Assembly: GCF_036226445.1 (NCBI RefSeq)
Contig: NZ_CP108474.1
Span: forward strand, 2,666,001-2,730,000
Reading direction: 5' to 3'
Origin: Streptomyces sp. NBC_01255
GTDB lineage: Bacteria; Actinomycetota; Actinomycetes; Streptomycetales; Streptomycetaceae
DNA length: 64,000 nt
Shown: positions 34,072-44,588 of the stretch, piece after piece
Numbering within the stretch: the first letter of the stretch is position 1
How the letters are laid out: each line of letters opens with the position of its first letter
Notes under the pieces: generated by a model
Databases searched by the model: none
Told to the model about the DNA's origin: nothing
The model's input: the letters and a program-made list of their open reading frames with translations, nothing else
Program-made: the position numbers and the translations under genes

Positions 34072-35181
34072 CTACGCGACCGCGGGCCCGACAGGGGCCC
34101 CGGCGGGACGGCGCCGCACGGTCGCGCGGCGCACCATGGTCTCGTTCTCCCTGGTCAGGTCCAGGATCGCGCGCAGCAGCACGATCGGGGCGCCGCCGCT
34201 GCCCTCCTCGTACAGGCGCACGTCGTCGCTGTAGGCCTTGCGGGCGATGCCGAGGTGGCGGGCCCGGAACGTCTTGAGGATCCGTAACACCCGCCCGAGC
34301 GCGGCCGCCGAGGCCACGAGTTCGGGCGGCAGCCGGTCCGCCCTCTCCCAGCTCACCGCGGCCGACAGCTTGCTCACCGCCGACACCCCGCCCCGGTGGA
34401 CGGCATGGAACTCCCGCCAGGACGGCAGCGCGTACGGCAGGGACTCGGCCAGGAAGTGTTCGTAGGCGGCGTCGGAGCGGTCGCACTGCCACAGCGTCAG
34501 ATCGACGAGCCACAGCGGGACCTGCGCGGCGGCCGGCCCCAGGTAGTCGCGGCCCCCGACCTCGACCTCTTCGAAGTACGGCCGCAGGGTCACCGCGAAG
34601 TACTCCGGCGAGACCTGCGCGACCGTGAGGTCGATCGCTTCCACCATCGCCCGTACGTGGCAGGCGATCCGGTCCAGGGCGGCGGCGAAACCGGGGTCGT
34701 ACGGTTCGAGCCGGGCGACCCGGGAGCAGTCGTCGACCGCCGCGACAAGACCCGGGAAGACCATGCGGACCGCCTCCTGGAGCCGGGCCTCGGCCGGATG
34801 GCCGGTGTACGAGCGGCGGCGGCGCCCGAGCGGGTTCCAGGTCGTGTAGTGGTGGACGGTGTCCCGGGGCACCATGTCCGTCCGGCGGCCGAGGAGTTCG
34901 AGGACCGGAAGCACCTCGGGGACGGCGACGAGGGGCTGCACCCCGTGGCGTTTCAGCGAGCCGAGCAGGATGCCGAGGTCCCGCATCGCGGCCAGCGCGG
35001 CCCCGACGCACCACTGCGCGGCCCGGTCCGGATCGGGGACCAGGGCGCGCAGGGCGACGGTCAGGGCGGCGGTGTCGGCCCGGGCGTTCATCGCGGGCAC
35101 CGCGGCGAGCAGGGCGTCGGCGCCCAGCGGGTCGGCGGCACGTATGTCCTCGGTCCGATGGCGCGGGTCGTCGCCAAGCAC
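34072..35181 (-). CDS. PrnB-like (monodechloroaminopyrrolnitrin synthase family) heme enzyme
   Basis: The protein matches PrnB of pyrrolnitrin biosynthesis as I remember it. Shared segments are AAMRDLGILLGSLKRHG, a tryptic stretch ending WNP, RSYTG, an EYFAVTLRPYFE region, YLGPAAAQVPLW and FRARHLGIARKAY. In PrnB the last segment carries the proximal heme ligand His313; the equivalent His is about 309 here. PrnB rearranges 7-chlorotryptophan in a heme-dependent reaction related to tryptophan/indoleamine 2,3-dioxygenases. GTG 35181 is preferred: AAGGGA lies 7 nt upstream and the 369-residue length fits PrnB (about 361). An alternative GTG at 35223 lacks a clear site. No tryptophan halogenase is nearby, so the substrate is probably not chlorinated. 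Confidence 0.87.
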   Translation of the reverse strand: MLGDDPRHRTEDIRAADPLGADALLAAVPAMNARADTAALTVALRALVPDPDRAAQWCVGAALAAMRDLGILLGSLKRHGVQPLVAVPEVLPVLELLGRRTDMVPRDTVHHYTTWNPLGRRRRSYTGHPAEARLQEAVRMVFPGLVAAVDDCSRVARLEPYDPGFAAALDRIACHVRAMVEAIDLTVAQVSPEYFAVTLRPYFEEVEVGGRDYLGPAAAQVPLWLVDLTLWQCDRSDAAYEHFLAESLPYALPSWREFHAVHRGGVSAVSKLSAAVSWERADRLPPELVASAAALGRVLRILKTFRARHLGIARKAYSDDVRLYEEGSGGAPIVLLRAILDLTRENETMVRRATVRRRPAGAPVGPAVA

Positions 35182-35273
35182 AGAACTGTCCCTTCTTCGG
35201 GGCTCGGTCAGCCGGAGGAACACGGCTCACCCGCCAGGTGGTCGTGGGCATCGTTCACGTCAGACACGGGTCG

Positions 35274-36707
35274 TCAGCGAGGGTCCGGCACCCGGGCGTC
35301 CTTCCGAGACGGGGCCGGCTCCGGAAGGTGGAGGCGTACGGAGAGCAGGGCGGCCAGGGCGGCGAAGGCGGCGCCGGTGAGCAGCGCGGCCCGGAAGCCC
35401 GCCGTCTCCGCGACGGCGCGGGCGGCATCGTGGGCCTCGGTATGGGAGGTGGCGACGGCCACCAGGACGGCGAGGCCGAGGACGGAGCCGAACTGCTGGC
35501 TGGTGTTGACGAGTCCGGAGGCGAGTCCGGTCTCCTCGGGGGCGGCCTCGGCCGTGGCGGCCACGTTGGTGGTGACGATGACGAGCGGCAGGGCGGCGCC
35601 GATCAGCAGGCTGGGCGCGAGGACCGTGGTCGCGAAGGTGCCGTCGGCGGTGAGCGCGAGGGCCAGCCAGAGGGTCCCGGCGCAGAGCAGGACGAAGCCG
35701 AGGGTCATGGCCCGGTGCAGGCCGAGCCGGAAGATGAGCCGGCCGGTCTGCGGGGCGACCGCGACGACGACGAGCGAGAGCGGCAGCAGGCCGAGGCCGC
35801 CGCCGAGGGGCGCGTACCCGAGGACGCTCTGGAGGTAGAGGCTGACCAGGAAGAACATCGGGAACAGGGTGGTCTGGGCGAGCGCGGCCAGGATGTTGGC
35901 GAGGCGGAGCGCGGGGCGGCCGAGGACCTGGGGCGGGACGAGCGGGGCGGCGGCGCGGGTCTCGACGGCGGCGAAGGCGAGCAGCAGCGCGAGTCCGGCT
36001 CCGCCGGCTGCGAGGGTACGGGCGGAGGTCCAGCCGGACTCGGCCCCGCCGACGAGCGCGTAGGCGACGAGTCCGAGCCCGGCGGTCGCGGTGAACGCCC
36101 CGGCGAGGTCGAAGCCGCCGGTCCGGAAGCGGCCGGCGCGGTCGTCGAGGAGCCGGAGCGCGAGGCCGGCGAGGACGGCCGCGAGGAGGACGTTCAGCCA
36201 GAACGTGGAGCGCCAGCCGAGGAGGTCGGTGAGGGCGCCGCCGAGGACCGTGCCGAGGACGCCGCCGAGGCCGCCCATCGCGGCGAAGGCGCCGAGCGCC
36301 TTGTGCCGGGCGGGGCCGTCGGGGAAGAGCAGGAGCAGCAGGGCGAAGGCGGAGGCCGCGGCGAGGGCGGCGCCGACGCCCTGGGCGGCGCGGGCGGCGA
36401 CGAGCGCGGCGGCGCCGGGCGCGAGCCCGCCGGCGGCGGAGGCGGCGGCGAGGAGGGCGAGTCCGGCGAGGAAGACCCGCCGGTGGCCGAGGAGGTCGGC
36501 GACGCGTCCGCCGAGCAGGAGGAGTCCGCCGAAGGTGATCAGGTAGGCGTTGGCGACCCAGGAGAGGCCGGCGGAGCCGGAGCCGAGGTCCGCGCCGACG
36601 GAGGGCAGGGCGACGTTGACGATCGCGGTGTCCATGATCAGGAGCAGCTGGGTGGAGGCGAGCAGCGCGAGTGCCCCGCGCCGCGGCCCCGGTGGTGGTG
36701 TCGTCAC
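35274..36707 (-). CDS. MFS transporter, DHA2 type, in PrnB-like operon
   Basis: The 477-residue transporter has about 14 helices. Marks are MDTAIVNVALPSVGADLG in helix 1, the motif A-like GGRVADLLGHRRVFL and GGVLGTVLGGALTDLLGW in helix 5. Start GTG 36707 overlaps the upstream HpaB-like stop by 4 bp (GTGA), so the two are translationally coupled. It most likely exports, or takes up, the compound handled by the neighbouring oxygenases. The 92-bp gap to the PrnB-like gene contains that gene's ribosome-binding site and no obvious terminator. Confidence 0.92.
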   Translation of the reverse strand: MTTPPPGPRRGALALLASTQLLLIMDTAIVNVALPSVGADLGSGSAGLSWVANAYLITFGGLLLLGGRVADLLGHRRVFLAGLALLAAASAAGGLAPGAAALVAARAAQGVGAALAAASAFALLLLLFPDGPARHKALGAFAAMGGLGGVLGTVLGGALTDLLGWRSTFWLNVLLAAVLAGLALRLLDDRAGRFRTGGFDLAGAFTATAGLGLVAYALVGGAESGWTSARTLAAGGAGLALLLAFAAVETRAAAPLVPPQVLGRPALRLANILAALAQTTLFPMFFLVSLYLQSVLGYAPLGGGLGLLPLSLVVVAVAPQTGRLIFRLGLHRAMTLGFVLLCAGTLWLALALTADGTFATTVLAPSLLIGAALPLVIVTTNVAATAEAAPEETGLASGLVNTSQQFGSVLGLAVLVAVATSHTEAHDAARAVAETAGFRAALLTGAAFAALAALLSVRLHLPEPAPSRKDARVPDPR

Positions 36708-38134
36708 CGGGTCGTCCCCAGGTCGTAGCCGTCCAGGCAGTCCTGGGCGAGCCGCTCGCACTGCTCGGCGGCGCCGGCCCAGGTCTGCATGGTCAGGTAG
36801 ACGTGCGGGGCTCCGTGGTAGAAGCGCTCGTACTGCTCGTGGCGGCCGGCGAACTCGGAACCGAGCGCGTCCCAGGCGAGCTTGAGGAGTTTGAGGCGGT
36901 CCTCGGCGGGGTGGCCCGGGGCGCGGAAGTACTGCCGGACCAGCGGGCCGAGTTCGGGGTGGAGGAGGTCCCGGCCGCTCGCGGGGAGCTGGACGAGGGC
37001 GCCGCCCGCGAGGAGCTTGATGTCCTGGAGGGCCCGCGGGTAGAGCTCACCGGCCATGATCCGCTGGGCGAAGGAGATCTCCTGGCCCGGCCGGACGCCG
37101 CCGCGGCCCTCGTCGACCTCCTCGTACGAGGCTTCGGCGGCGAGGACGAAGGCCTTGGCCTGGGCGACCATGCCGAGGAGCCGGCCGAGGGCCTGGGTGA
37201 CGGGCGGCAGCTTCTCCGTGCCGTGGGAGCGGGCGACGAGGATCGCGAGGCCGGTGAGGAACTCCAGCTTCGTCCAGAAGCGGGTGGCGGACTGGTGGAC
37301 GAAGTTCAGGTAGGCGGGGGTCCGCCACCAGATGGCGCCGGTGGCGGCCGGGTCCCGGTAGGTGAGGACCCGTTCCCAGGGCACGAACACGTCCTCGCAG
37401 ACGAGCATCGCGTCGTTCTCGTCGTACCGGGAGGAGAGCGGGTGGTCGAACACGGAGCGGGAGCGCGCCTCGTAGGAGGTGCGGGAGATCAGTTTGAGGC
37501 CGGGGGTGTCGAGCCGTAAGGAGAACGTCACGGCGTGCTCGGTGTCGTCGTCGGCCAGCGGTTCGATGGTGCCGACGAGGATCTCGTCGGCGAAGACGGC
37601 GCCGGTGCCGATGGTCTTGGCGCCGCGGACGACGATCCCGCCGTCCCGCTCCCCGACGATCCGGAGCGTGAGGTCGTCCTCGCCGCGGCCCGAGGCCGGG
37701 TTGGTGAGGGTGAAGGCGGCATGGAGGTCGCCCTCGGCGAGCCGGCGGTGGAAGGCGAGGGCGTGCTCCGCGCCGTCGAAGGTGTCGCCGGTGAAGACGG
37801 CGGGCGCGGCGGCGAACCCGGCCGCGCCGGCGGCCATGTAGTCGGGGGTGCGGCCGAGGAAGCCGTAGCTCGCCTCGGCCGTCGTCCGGAAGGCCCGGCG
37901 GCGGGCCACCAGGTCCTCGTAGGAGCGGGGCACGGCGTAGGCGCGCCGCACCCCGCCCTGGACGAGGACGGGGTGGTGCACGGGATCGTCGGCGAGGTCG
38001 TACAGACCGGCGAAGGAGGCCGCGGAGGCCCGGAACGCGGGGTGCGCGGTGACGTCCTTGACGCGCTCCCCGTCGAGCCAGATCTCGCGCCCGTCCCGCA
38101 GCGCCTCCAGATACTCCTGCCCGGACCTCGTCAC
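36704..38134 (-). CDS. 4-hydroxyphenylacetate 3-monooxygenase (HpaB)-like flavoenzyme
   Basis: The 476-residue protein belongs to the HpaB/4-hydroxybutyryl-CoA dehydratase fold (acyl-CoA dehydrogenase-like). HpaB enzymes use FADH2 from a separate reductase to hydroxylate phenols. The substrate-site signature GRTPDYM is present, with Arg95 and Tyr99 matching Arg100/Tyr104 of Thermus HpaB by memory alignment. The third residue, His142 in DLxxxHAL-type motifs, appears as Phe141 (DLHAAFTLTNP). No HpaC-type reductase gene is in the window. The substrate may therefore not be a simple phenol. GTG 38134 starts the operon, downstream of a probable AraC site. Confidence 0.9.
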   Translation of the reverse strand: MTRSGQEYLEALRDGREIWLDGERVKDVTAHPAFRASAASFAGLYDLADDPVHHPVLVQGGVRRAYAVPRSYEDLVARRRAFRTTAEASYGFLGRTPDYMAAGAAGFAAAPAVFTGDTFDGAEHALAFHRRLAEGDLHAAFTLTNPASGRGEDDLTLRIVGERDGGIVVRGAKTIGTGAVFADEILVGTIEPLADDDTEHAVTFSLRLDTPGLKLISRTSYEARSRSVFDHPLSSRYDENDAMLVCEDVFVPWERVLTYRDPAATGAIWWRTPAYLNFVHQSATRFWTKLEFLTGLAILVARSHGTEKLPPVTQALGRLLGMVAQAKAFVLAAEASYEEVDEGRGGVRPGQEISFAQRIMAGELYPRALQDIKLLAGGALVQLPASGRDLLHPELGPLVRQYFRAPGHPAEDRLKLLKLAWDALGSEFAGRHEQYERFYHGAPHVYLTMQTWAGAAEQCERLAQDCLDGYDLGTTR

Positions 38135-38214
38135 CGGTCGCTCGCCTCTCCTCGGGGTGTCACGGCTCTGCCGTCCCGAGCCTGTCCGGCGAGGAGCGTC
38201 CGGGCAATGAACGT

Positions 38215-38265
38215 CCGTCCAGGGGTCCTTATGAACCGTCCAGGCCCGGCGCGCCGCCTGGACAG
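38215..38265. promoter_or_regulatory. Probable AraC-type operator of the PrnB/HpaB operon
   Basis: CCGTCCAGG occurs at 38215-38223 and again at 38236-38244, a 21-bp period. An inverted copy, CCTGGACAG, lies at 38257-38265. Direct half-sites two helical turns apart are typical of AraC-family activators. The sites lie 81-131 bp upstream of the HpaB-like start, directly after the araC-family gene. Confidence 0.6.
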
Positions 38266-38287
38266 CTCTCGGGACGACCCGCCCGGA

Positions 38288-39289
38288 TCAGGCGGCGCTG
38301 ACGGCCCCCGCGCGGTACTCGCCCGGCGTCACCCCGAACCACTTGCGGAAGGCGAGGTGGAAGCCGACGGCGCTCTGGTAGCCGATGCGGGCGGGCAGCG
38401 CCGACTGCGGGAGCGACGTCTCGGAGAGGAGCCGTACGGCCTCCTGCATGCGGCGGGCGGCGAGGTAGCGGGCCGGGGACTCGCCGACGAGCTCGCGGAA
38501 GGCGGCGGTGAACGCGGAGCGGGACATGCCGACCTCCCGGGCGAGGGAGTCGATCGTCCAGGGCTCGGCGAACCGGGTCGCCATCATCACCACCGCCCGG
38601 CTGATGCCGGGGTGCCGCAGCAGGGGCAGCGAGGCGGGGTTGCCGGCGAGTTCGCGCAGCAGCGGGCGGAGCGCGAGGACGAGCGCCATCTCGAAGGCCC
38701 GCAGGGTGATGAGCCGGTCGCCGGGGCCGACGGGCCGGTCGGGTGCGGCGAGCAGCCGGAGGGTGTCGCGGAGCAGCGGCTCGCGGTCGACCTGGGCGCC
38801 GTCGAGGACGAGGGCCCAGGGCAGCGAGGTGTAGAGGCCGGTGGCGGCGCTGGCGTCGTAGTGGAGTCCGGCGCAGAGCAGCCGGGCCTCGGGGCCCGTG
38901 CCCTCGATGACGATCTCGCCGGAGGTGCCGGGCTGCCGTTCGGGCAGGACGGCCTTGAGCGGGACGCCTTGGCGCTCGGGCCGGTCGGAGAGGCGGTGCG
39001 CGGTGCCGGTGGGGAAGACGACGAGATCTCCGGCGTGCAGTTCGAGGGAGGCCTCCCCGTCGGTGGTGATCCAGCAGTCGCCCTCGACGACGTAGTGGAG
39101 GACGGCGCAGCTGCGCTCGGCGTCGCCCTCGATGGCCCAGGGGGCGCGGACGTGCCAGCGGCTGTCGAAGACTCCGGTGAGCCGGAGGGGTTTCAGTAAT
39201 TCGCTCAGCAGGTCCTCGTGCTCGGCACCGCGCGAGTGCTGGTCGCGCTGATCGCGGTGGTCGTGACGGTCGGTTCCCACGGTATCCAT
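38288..39289 (-). CDS. AraC-family transcriptional regulator with cupin sensor domain
   Basis: The 333-residue protein has an N-terminal cupin-type ligand domain (HYVVEGDCWITTDG and LHAGDLVVFPTGTAHRL, about residues 65-97) and a C-terminal double helix-turn-helix of about 100 residues (WTIDSLAREVGMSRSAFTAAF and IGYQSAVGFHLAFRKWFGVTPGEYR). It lies upstream of and in the same direction as the oxygenase operon and divergent from the NmrA-like gene, with repeated half-sites between it and the operon. It is therefore the likely pathway regulator. AAGGA precedes the ATG by 7 nt. Confidence 0.93.
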   Translation of the reverse strand: MDTVGTDRHDHRDQRDQHSRGAEHEDLLSELLKPLRLTGVFDSRWHVRAPWAIEGDAERSCAVLHYVVEGDCWITTDGEASLELHAGDLVVFPTGTAHRLSDRPERQGVPLKAVLPERQPGTSGEIVIEGTGPEARLLCAGLHYDASAATGLYTSLPWALVLDGAQVDREPLLRDTLRLLAAPDRPVGPGDRLITLRAFEMALVLALRPLLRELAGNPASLPLLRHPGISRAVVMMATRFAEPWTIDSLAREVGMSRSAFTAAFRELVGESPARYLAARRMQEAVRLLSETSLPQSALPARIGYQSAVGFHLAFRKWFGVTPGEYRAGAVSAA

Positions 39290-39407
39290 GGACGATCCTT
39301 CAACTTCCGCCCCGGTTTGTTAATTGAACAGCCGAAGCCGCCGCGACGAGCCTGGAAGGCAGCCGACACGACAGCAGCGACAGCCTATCGAAGGGCCTCA
39401 GAAACAC

Positions 39408-40364
39408 ATGTCCAGTGAGATTCCGATGCGGGTGGCGGTCGTGGGCGCGACCGGTTTCCAGGGCGGTGCGGTGGCCCGTCTGCTGGCCGAGCGGCACCAC
39501 CGGGTCCGTGCCCTGACGCGGCGCCCGGAGGCGGACCGGCCGCCGCTTCCCGGCGCCTTCTTCCTCGCCGGCGACCTGGGGCGGCCGGGCGACGTGCGGC
39601 GGCTCTTCGAGGGGACGACGCACGCGTTCGTCACGATGCCGCTGGTGTACGACCCCGAGCGGGTGGAGGCGTACGCGCGGAACATCGCCGAGGCGGCCCT
39701 GGAGGCGGGCACGCTCCGGCTCGTCTTCAACACCAACACCCGTGTCCCGCACGGCCCGACGGAGTTCGCCGCCTTCGAGACGCGGCGCCTCGCGGAGCAG
39801 GTGCTGCGGGACAGCGGGGTGCCGCTCGTGGTCATCCGGCCGCCGGTCTACCTCGACAACCTCTTCTCGCCGTGGAACGGTCCCGCCCTCGTCGACGAGG
39901 GCGTGCTCGCCTATCCGCTGCCGGAGTCGGCGCGGACGGCGTGGATCTCGCACCGGGGCCTGGCGGAGGCGGCGCTCGCTGCGCTGACCCGGGAGGACCT
40001 GGAGGGGCGGACGTTCGACATCGGCGGTGCGGCGGAGCTGACGGGCGGCGAGCTCGCGGCCGCCTTCGGCCGCGGCCTGGGCCGGACGGTCCGCTACCAG
40101 GAGCTGGATCCGGTCGACTTCGAGCACGGGCTCGCCGGGCTCCTCGGTCCCGCGGCGGCGGCCGGGGTGGCCGGGATCTACCACTACATGGCGAGCGACG
40201 CGGATCCGCTGCTCATGGCGGGCGACGACGGGGTGTCGGCGGAGGCACTCGCGCTCGAACCGGCCCCGGTGGAGGAGTGGGTGGCCCGCCAGCCCTGGCA
40301 GGTCTGGGCGGCGGACCCGGAGGAGACGGACGCCGAGGAGACGGACACGTCCCCGCACCGCTGA
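39408..40364 (+). CDS. NmrA-like NAD(P)-binding protein
   Basis: The 318-residue atypical short-chain dehydrogenase has a Rossmann motif VAVVGATGFQGGAVARLL near residue 10 and the NmrA-type continuation (RALTRRPEA, then FFLAGDLGRPGDV). The SDR catalytic Tyr-x-x-x-Lys is not evident, so it may be a redox-sensing or binding protein rather than a reductase; this is typical of the NmrA/HSCARG group. It is divergent from araC with 118 bp between them and is ended by a strong terminator, so it could be part of the same regulon. The start ATG 39408 lies 12 nt after AAGGG. Confidence 0.85.
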   Translation: MSSEIPMRVAVVGATGFQGGAVARLLAERHHRVRALTRRPEADRPPLPGAFFLAGDLGRPGDVRRLFEGTTHAFVTMPLVYDPERVEAYARNIAEAALEAGTLRLVFNTNTRVPHGPTEFAAFETRRLAEQVLRDSGVPLVVIRPPVYLDNLFSPWNGPALVDEGVLAYPLPESARTAWISHRGLAEAALAALTREDLEGRTFDIGGAAELTGGELAAAFGRGLGRTVRYQELDPVDFEHGLAGLLGPAAAAGVAGIYHYMASDADPLLMAGDDGVSAEALALEPAPVEEWVARQPWQVWAADPEETDAEETDTSPHR

Positions 40365-40378
40365 CCCGCGCACCCGAG

Positions 40379-40410
40379 AAGAGCCCCGCCTCCGTGAGGC
40401 GGGGCTTTTC
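40379..40410 (+). terminator. Terminator of NmrA-like gene
   Basis: AAGAGCCCCGCCTC pairs with GAGGCGGGGCTTTT over 14 bp (one wobble) with a 3-nt loop, ending in a T-run. It lies 15 bp after the stop codon and isolates the inserted gene set from glgE. Confidence 0.9.
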
Positions 40411-40585
40411 ACGTCGTTCGCGCTCTTGCCCGCGCGCCTACGCCCGAGTAGTTAACAAAGCGCCGGATTGCCCACCCGACAACCGGGGGAAGGCTCCTCC
40501 GGTACACCCCCGGACCCCAAGAGATCCCGTAGATCCCGTACTCCCTGTGCACCCGCCATTCGAGTGAACGCGGACAGGAGCCGTC

Positions 40586-42660
40586 ATGCCCGCAACCCGC
40601 CGGCCGTCGACGGAGCTAGAAAGAGCGCACCACCACCCGCACCCCCGTAACCCGTCAGGTGATGCTGTGAATCCGCTCATGGGACGCATTCCCGTACTGG
40701 ACGTACGCCCGCTGGTCGACTGTGGCCGGCGCCCCGCGAAAGCGGTGGCAGGAGAGACCTTCGAGGTGACGGCGACCGTCTTCCGCGAGGGTCACGACGC
40801 GGTCGCCGCCAATGTCGTGCTGCGCGGCCCGTCCGGCCGCCCCGGCCCGTGGACCCCGATGCGCGAACTGGCCCCCGGTACCGACCGGTGGGGCGCCGAG
40901 GTCACCCCGGACGCCGAGGGCCTGTGGACGTACACCGTGGAGGCCTGGAGCGACCCGATGGCCACCTGGCGCCATACGGCCAGGATCAAGATCCCGGCCG
41001 GGATCGACTCCGAACTGGTCCTCGCCGAGGGGGCCGAGCTGCACGAGCGGGCCGCGAAGGGCGTCCCGAAGAAGGGCGGCGGCCGGGAGGCCGTGCTCGC
41101 CGCCGCGGACGCGCTGCGCGACGTCTCCCGCCCGGCGGCCGTCCGGCTCGCGGCGGCGCTCGCACCGCGCGTCGTCGAGTCCCTCGACCGCCACCCGCTG
41201 CGCGAACTCCTCTCCTCCTCCCCCGCGTTGCCGCTCCAGGTGGAGCGCGAGCGGGCCCTGTTCGGTTCCTGGTACGAGTTCTTCCCGCGCTCGGAGGGCG
41301 TGCGGAAGGTCAAGGGCCGTACGGTCCCGGGGAACTTCCACACCGCGGCCGAACGCCTCCCGGCGGTCGCGGCGATGGGCTTCGACGTGGTCTACCTCCC
41401 GCCGGTCCACCCGATCGGCGAGACCCACCGCAAAGGCCCGAACAACTCCCTGTCGGCGTCCCCGAGCGACGTGGGCGTGCCGTGGGCGATCGGCTCCCCG
41501 GAGGGCGGGCACGACGCGCTCCACCCGGACCTGGGCACCTTCGAGGACTTCGACGCCTTCGTGGCGCGCGCCCGGGAGCTGCGTCTGGAGATCGCCCTGG
41601 ACTTCGCGCTCCAGTGCTCGCCGGACCACCCGTGGGTGGAGAAGCACCCGGAGTGGTTCCACCACCGGCCGGACGGTTCGATCGCGTACGCGGAGAACCC
41701 GCCGAAGAAGTACCAGGACATCTATCCGATCGCGTTCGACACCGACATGGACGGGATCGTCGCGGAGACCGTGCGGGTGCTGCGGCACTGGATGGACCAC
41801 GGTGTGCGGATCTTCCGCGTCGACAATCCGCACACCAAGCCGGTGGTGTTCTGGGAGCGGGTGATCGGCGAGATCAACCGGGCCGACCCGGACGTCATCT
41901 TCCTGGCGGAGGCGTTCACGCGGCCCGCGATGATGCGGACGCTCGGCGCGATCGGCTTCCAGCAGTCGTACACGTACTTCACCTGGCGCAACACCAAGGA
42001 GGAGCTGACGGAGTACCTCACCGAGCTGTCCGGGGAGACGGCCGCGCAGATGCGGCCGAACTTCTTCGTGAACACCCCCGACATCCTGCACGCCTACCTC
42101 CAGGAGGGCGGCCGGCCCGCGTTCGAGGCGCGGGCGGTGCTCGCGGCCACCCTCTCGCCGTCCTGGGGCATGTACGCCGGGTACGAGCTGTGCGAGGGCA
42201 CCGCGCTGCGGGACGGCAGTGAGGAGTACCTGGACTCGGAGAAGTACGAACTGCGGCCGCGCGACTGGGAGTCGGAGGAGCGGGCCGGGAGGACGATCAC
42301 CCCGCTGATCACCACCCTGAACCGGATCAGGCGCCGTCACCCGGCGCTCCGCAGGCTGCGGAACATCACCTTCCACGAGACCGACAACCCGCAGGTGATC
42401 GCGTACAGCAAGCGGTCGGGTTCGAACACCGTTCTGATGGTCGTCAACCTCGACCCGCACCACACCCAGGAGGCGACGGTCTCGTTGGACATGCCGGAAC
42501 TCGGCCTCGACTGGCACGAGACCGTGCCGGTGCGCGACGAGCTCACCGGCGAGACCTATCACTGGGGCAGGGCCAGCTACGTGCGCCTAGAGCCGGGTGT
42601 CACACCCGCGCACGTCCTCGTCCTGCGACCGTCCCCGCAGACCGGAGGGTCACCCACATC

Positions 42661-42664
<4 letters not shown>
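40586..42664 (+). CDS. glgE: Alpha-1,4-glucan:maltose-1-phosphate maltosyltransferase
   Basis: GlgE (GH13_3) extends alpha-1,4-glucan with maltosyl units from maltose-1-phosphate. The 692-residue protein resembles Streptomyces GlgE throughout ([10 protein letters not shown] start region, [26 protein letters not shown]). The nucleophile is Asp413 in [10 protein letters not shown] and the acid/base Glu442 in [12 protein letters not shown] 40586 has AGGAG 6 nt upstream and gives the MPAT N-terminus seen in other streptomycete GlgE. The N-terminal 30 residues are longer and His/Pro-rich. The stop overlaps the treS start by 4 bp (ATGA). Confidence 0.97.
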
Positions 42665-44351
<1,687 letters not shown>

Positions 44352-44355
<4 letters not shown>

Positions 44356-44366
44356 CCGACGGTCAG
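44352..44366. promoter_or_regulatory. Inverted repeat across the treS stop codon
   Basis: CTGACC-GAC-GGTCAG is a perfect 6-bp inverted repeat that includes the treS TGA. Further on, CCATACGG is directly repeated at 44439 and 44462 in the 233-bp gap before mak. These may be control elements for mak expression; no clear -35/-10 pair was identified. Confidence 0.35.
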
Positions 44367-44588
44367 TTCGGATTCGTCCGGGGTGGGACGGTTTCCCCCG
44401 TCCCCCTCTGGGCACTGTGTCACACACACGATTCAGGTCCATACGGGCCTTCTTGCCGGGCCCATACGGATCTTCCCCTTCCGACACGTCCCGCACTTCC
44501 GGACAGTCCAAGCCGCCATCCGGGACACTCTGCGCATTTGAACGCATACGACGCCCACTTGCGCGCCCCGGGGAAAGGACGCGATGCC

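Noticed and set aside
32688..38134. A pyrrolnitrin biosynthetic cluster
   Set aside because: Only a PrnB-like enzyme is present. There is no tryptophan 7-halogenase (PrnA), no second halogenase (PrnC) and no Rieske arylamine oxygenase (PrnD), so the pyrrolnitrin assignment is not supported.
44538..44588. 17-residue N-terminal extension of maltokinase
   Set aside because: The upstream in-frame ATG lacks a Shine-Dalgarno, whereas the ATG at 44589 has AAAGGA at a suitable distance and gives the usual N-terminus.
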